Shown here: piece after piece, positions 7,818 to 9,636 of the stretch
Position numbering within the stretch: position 1 is the stretch's first letter
How the letters are laid out: the number at the start of each line of letters is the position of its first letter
NCBI GenBank assembly: GCA_964466965.1
Contig: CAYXPZ010000085.1
Span: forward strand, 1-9,636
Source: Dichotomicrobium sp964466965
GTDB taxonomy: Bacteria; Pseudomonadota; Alphaproteobacteria; Rhizobiales; Rhodomicrobiaceae
DNA length: 9,636 nt
Reading direction: 5' to 3'
Translations under genes and position numbers: made by a program
Notes under the pieces: model-generated
What the model was told of the DNA's origin: nothing
Databases searched by the model: none
The model's input: the letters and a program-made list of their open reading frames with translations, nothing else

Positions 7818-7997
7818 TTACGCGTCTTTGAGGTGGACGGAGGTCGCCTTGGCGCCAAGCCGGGCGGATTTCGCTATTTCCCCGGAAGTGATCCCCTTCG
7901 GCCAATGCGCCATGAGAAGCCGAAAAATTTCCAGCCGTTTCTCATGAGCGAGCGCGGCGGGCATCGCCACAGCGTTTTGACTTTCCATGGATTCCAT
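7818..7997 (-). pseudogene. Truncated ArsR-family repressor (N-terminal half with helix-turn-helix only)
   Basis: The minus strand reads from ATG at 7997-7995 to TAA at 7820-7818, 59 residues. It matches the N-terminal half of ArsR/SmtB repressors: AALAHEKRLEIFRLLM (residues 14-29; typical ArsR helix alpha-1/2 with the ALAH..R pattern), GITSGEIAKSARLGA (35-49; helix-turn region), then KATSVHLKDA (50-59), which ends in the recognition helix. Family members run about 100-120 residues; the wing and the C-terminal dimerisation helix are missing. I translated the other two minus-strand frames past the stop and neither resumes ArsR-like sequence, so this looks like a deletion rather than a single frameshift. 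No cysteine is present, so no arsenite-binding site remains, and no ribosome binding site precedes the ATG. A second in-frame ATG lies at 7988-7986. It points away from aioB, the usual divergent layout for such a repressor. A functional mini-protein is possible but less likely. Confidence 0.72.
7911..7946. repeat. 8-base inverted repeat upstream of the aio promoter (possible activator site)
   Basis: CATGAGAA (7911-7918) and TTCTCATG (7939-7946) are perfect reverse complements separated by 20 bases. The centre lies about 85 bases upstream of the start point predicted from the candidate sigma-54 promoter, a plausible distance for an enhancer-binding activator. It also lies inside the ArsR-like coding fragment. 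A repeat of this size with free spacing is expected a few times by chance in a window this long. Confidence 0.25.
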
Positions 7998-8003
7998 ATT
8001 GCA
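7988..8003 (+). promoter_or_regulatory. Candidate sigma-54 (RpoN) -24/-12 promoter for aioBA
   Basis: The 16 bases read TGG-N9-TTGCA, with GG at 7989-7990 and GC at 8001-8002, exactly 10 bases apart as RpoN requires. The -12 element is a perfect TTGCA; the CACG part of the -24 element is not conserved. Transcription would start near 8014, leaving a leader of about 80 bases before aioB. RpoN-dependent aio transcription is established in Herminiimonas arsenicoxydans and Agrobacterium tumefaciens 5A, which supports the reading. The element overlaps the start codon of the divergent ArsR-like fragment. Confidence 0.5.
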
Positions 8004-8049
8004 AGGATGTTTGAAATATGTAACCGTCGTGTGACCGCTTCAATGATTG

Positions 8050-8068
8050 GCGTGAACCGTATTCACGC
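8050..8068 (+). promoter_or_regulatory. Perfect 7-base inverted repeat in the aioB leader
   Basis: GCGTGAA (8050-8056) and TTCACGC (8062-8068) flank five bases. In DNA this is a compact dyad suited to a dimeric regulator; in RNA it would form a stable hairpin ending 14 bases before the aioB Shine-Dalgarno GGGGAG (8083-8088). It is followed by an AT-rich stretch, but the T-run is short and too far away for a normal intrinsic terminator. Its role is unproven. Confidence 0.4.
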
Positions 8069-8095
8069 ATCAATAAAATTTTGGGGAGAAACGTC

Positions 8096-8620
8096 ATGAA
8101 ACGATGCCGAACGCTCGTTGATGTCGGGCGACGTCAATTCCTGCGCGGCTCTGGATTGGCCGCCGCCGGACTGGCGACAGCAGGAGCATTTCCGCAAGAA
8201 AGCAAGGCCGCGCAGCAGCTTGCGCGCGTCACGTATCCCTCCAACCGGCTCGCCAATATCAACGATCTTTCAGTCAATGAGCCGTTGAACGTCTCCTATC
8301 CCGACGAAGACGCGCCCGGCGTGCTCCTCAAGCTCGGAGAGGCCGTCGAAGGTGGTGTCGGCCCGGATCGCGACATCGTCGGCTTTTCGACGATCTGTCC
8401 GCACAAGGGCTATCCCATGTCTTACAATACCGATGATCGGACGCTGAACTGTCCGGGCCATTATTCGCGTTTCGATCTTGAAAAGGGTGGCCAGCAGATC
8501 TGGGGCCAGGCCACGCAGAACCTCCCGCAATACACGCTGCGCGTTGACGACCAGGGCGACATTTACGCCGAGGGGCTGGATGAACTGCTCTATGGCCGTC
8601 TTAGCAACGTGATTTCATAA
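8096..8620 (+). CDS. aioB: Arsenite oxidase small subunit, Rieske [2Fe-2S] protein AioB
   Basis: The protein is 174 residues from ATG 8096, preceded by GGGGAG at 8083-8088; an in-frame TTG at 8081 overlaps that site and is rejected. AioB takes electrons from AioA and passes them to a periplasmic cytochrome c or cupredoxin. Residues 11-40 are a Tat signal (GRRQFLRGS then an Ala/Gly-rich hydrophobic stretch), which directs folded export of the heterodimer. The Rieske ligands are Cys101 and His103 (CPHKGYP) and Cys119 and His122 (CPGHYSRFD). The two cysteines that form a disulfide near the cluster in many Rieske proteins, including Alcaligenes faecalis AioB, are Tyr106 and Gly121 here. The closely spaced partner aioA (13 bases between) confirms the identity. 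Length and domain layout are typical of the family. Confidence 0.96.
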   Translation: MKRCRTLVDVGRRQFLRGSGLAAAGLATAGAFPQESKAAQQLARVTYPSNRLANINDLSVNEPLNVSYPDEDAPGVLLKLGEAVEGGVGPDRDIVGFSTICPHKGYPMSYNTDDRTLNCPGHYSRFDLEKGGQQIWGQATQNLPQYTLRVDDQGDIYAEGLDELLYGRLSNVIS

Positions 8621-8633
8621 GGGAGAGAAGAGA

Positions 8634-9636
8634 ATGGCCTACAAACGCAATACCGATCGGCTGCCCATCATCCCGGCGAACGCGACCAAGAAGAATGTCG
8701 TCTGCCATTACTGCATCGTCGGCTGCGGATATCACGCCTACACCTGGCCGGTGAACCAGCAGGGCGGCATGGATGCTAGCGACAACGTGTTTGGCGTCGA
8801 TCTGGCCCAACAGCAGGGCGCTGAGACCGAAGCCTGGTACTCGCCGGCGATGTACAACATCGTCAAGCAGGACGGCCGCGACGTTCATATGGTCATCAAG
8901 CCAGACGAAAATTGTTCGGTGAACGGCGGACTTGCCTCGATTCGCGGCGGGCGCATGGCGGAAATGAGCTACTCGACCGCGCGCCAGACCCAGCAGCAGC
9001 GCCTGACCGACCCGATGGTCTGGCGTTACGGCCAGATGCAGCCCACGTCATGGGACGATGCGCTCGATCTGGTGGCGCGCGTCACTGCCGAGATCATCAA
9101 GCAGCGCGGCGAGGATGCCCTGTTCGTGTCCGCGGCCGACCACGGCGGCGCAGGCGGCGGATATGAGTTCACCTGGGGCACGGGCAAGCTCTATTTCGGC
9201 GCAATGAAGGTCAAGAACATCCGCATCCATAATCGCCCGGCCTATAATTCCGAGGTCCATGCCACCCGCGACATGGGCGTCGGCGAGTTGAACAACGCCT
9301 ACGAGGACGCGCAACTGGCCGACACGATCTTCGTCGTCGGCGCGAACCCGCTTGAGTGCCAGACCAACTATTTCCTCAATCACTGGGTGCCGAACCTGCG
9401 CGGCACGTCGCTGGACAAGAAACAGGAGATGATGCCGGACGAACCGCATTCACCCGCGCGCATCGTCATCGTCGATCCGCGCCGCACGGTGACGGTCAAC
9501 GCCTGCGAGGTCGAGGCGGGCAAAGATAATGTCCTGCATCTGGCCATCAACTCGGGCACCGACATGGTGCTGTTCAATGCGATCCTGACCCACATCGCCG
9601 ACCAGGGCTGGGTCGATCAGGACTTCATCGACAACT
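8634..9636 (+). CDS. aioA: Arsenite oxidase large subunit, molybdopterin protein AioA (3' end outside window)
   Basis: The frame is open from ATG 8634 to the right edge, 334 complete codons out of the usual 820-850 or so; GGGAGAGAAG at 8621-8630 supplies the ribosome binding site. AioA oxidises arsenite to arsenate at a bis-MGD molybdenum centre of the DMSO-reductase superfamily. Cys24, Cys27 and Cys31 (CHYCIVGC) ligate the 3Fe-4S cluster. The fourth position is Ser102 in GGLASIRGG rather than Cys, as expected for a 3Fe rather than a 4Fe cluster. His199 (RIHNRPAYNSE) and Glu207, eight residues apart, match A. faecalis His195 and Glu203 of the arsenite pocket; the remaining pocket residues lie beyond the window. 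There is no signal peptide of its own, consistent with co-export with Tat-tagged AioB. The segment GVGELNNAYEDAQLAD (215-230) is characteristic of AioA. Confidence 0.97.
   Translation, partial: MAYKRNTDRLPIIPANATKKNVVCHYCIVGCGYHAYTWPVNQQGGMDASDNVFGVDLAQQQGAETEAWYSPAMYNIVKQDGRDVHMVIKPDENCSVNGGLASIRGGRMAEMSYSTARQTQQQRLTDPMVWRYGQMQPTSWDDALDLVARVTAEIIKQRGEDALFVSAADHGGAGGGYEFTWGTGKLYFGAMKVKNIRIHNRPAYNSEVHATRDMGVGELNNAYEDAQLADTIFVVGANPLECQTNYFLNHWVPNLRGTSLDKKQEMMPDEPHSPARIVIVDPRRTVTVNACEVEAGKDNVLHLAINSGTDMVLFNAILTHIADQGWVDQDFIDN

Larger units (their letters stand above)
7785..8095. other. Intergenic junction between the FNT unit and the arsenite oxidase operon
   Basis: This stretch of 311 bases has no + strand gene. 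It holds the ArsR-like fragment on the minus strand (7818-7997), a candidate sigma-54 promoter (7988-8003), an 8-base inverted repeat (7911-7918 with 7939-7946), a 7-base inverted repeat in the aio leader (8050-8068) and the aioB ribosome binding site. The first 33 bases (7785-7817) contain no convincing terminator for the channel gene and look like the breakpoint where the repressor gene was cut. The genuine aioXSR sensor and regulator genes are not here. Confidence 0.75.

Noticed and set aside
7848..7859. 12-base perfect palindrome CTTGGCGCCAAG
   Set aside because: A 12-base palindrome is expected about twice by chance in a window of this size, and this one lies inside the ArsR-like coding fragment.
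8047..8079. Sigma-70-like promoter (TTGGCG with TAAAAT) directly before aioB
   Set aside because: Spacing is about 21 bases and transcription would begin within or after the Shine-Dalgarno sequence, leaving no usable leader.
7833..8099. 88-codon + strand frame just before aioB
   Set aside because: It is antisense to the ArsR-like fragment, has no family features and ends inside the aioB start region.
1..9636. tRNA, rRNA, CRISPR arrays, insertion sequences or phage genes
   Set aside because: Reading both strands by eye showed no cloverleaf-like sequence, no regularly spaced repeats and no transposase or integrase motifs.

Overview
The window reads as high-GC proteobacterial chromosome. The Tat-exported arsenite oxidase, the HAE1-type RND pump, the CoxI-like XdhC protein and GGAG-type ribosome binding sites fit an alphaproteobacterium best. 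That placement is an inference from protein character, not from a phylogenetic marker. All intact genes lie on the + strand and are densely packed; the only minus-strand gene I can support is a short ArsR-like remnant.

Layout. (1) 1-623: the 3' part of an XdhC/CoxI-family molybdenum-hydroxylase maturation protein, presumably the end of a xanthine- or CO-dehydrogenase-type cluster lying to the left. (2) 624-906: a non-coding promoter region with two nested or adjacent dyads, then an RND efflux pair: periplasmic adaptor (907-2022, TTG start) and inner-membrane pump (2079-5192). No outer-membrane channel or regulator lies beside it. (3) 5295-7784: a tight three-gene unit of a Tat-signal aldo/keto reductase, a DUF6064-like membrane protein and a formate/nitrite-family channel. 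Stop and start overlap at the first junction and only one base separates the genes at the second. (4) 7785-8095: a junction and control region holding a truncated divergent ArsR-type repressor fragment (7818-7997), a candidate sigma-54 promoter (7988-8003) and a hairpin-forming dyad (8050-8068). (5) 8096-9636: aioB and the first part of aioA, the two subunits of periplasmic arsenite oxidase; aioA runs off the right edge.

How the parts work together. AioA and AioB oxidise As(III) to As(V) in the periplasm. AioB carries the Tat signal and the Rieske cluster; AioA carries the molybdopterin and 3Fe-4S centres and probably travels with AioB. The usual aioXSR sensor genes are not visible, but the candidate -24/-12 promoter fits the RpoN-dependent control known for aio operons elsewhere. 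The least explained parts are the AKR-DUF6064-FNT unit, with its exported reductase that keeps a nicotinamide-cofactor pocket, and the half ArsR gene whose start overlaps the candidate aio promoter.
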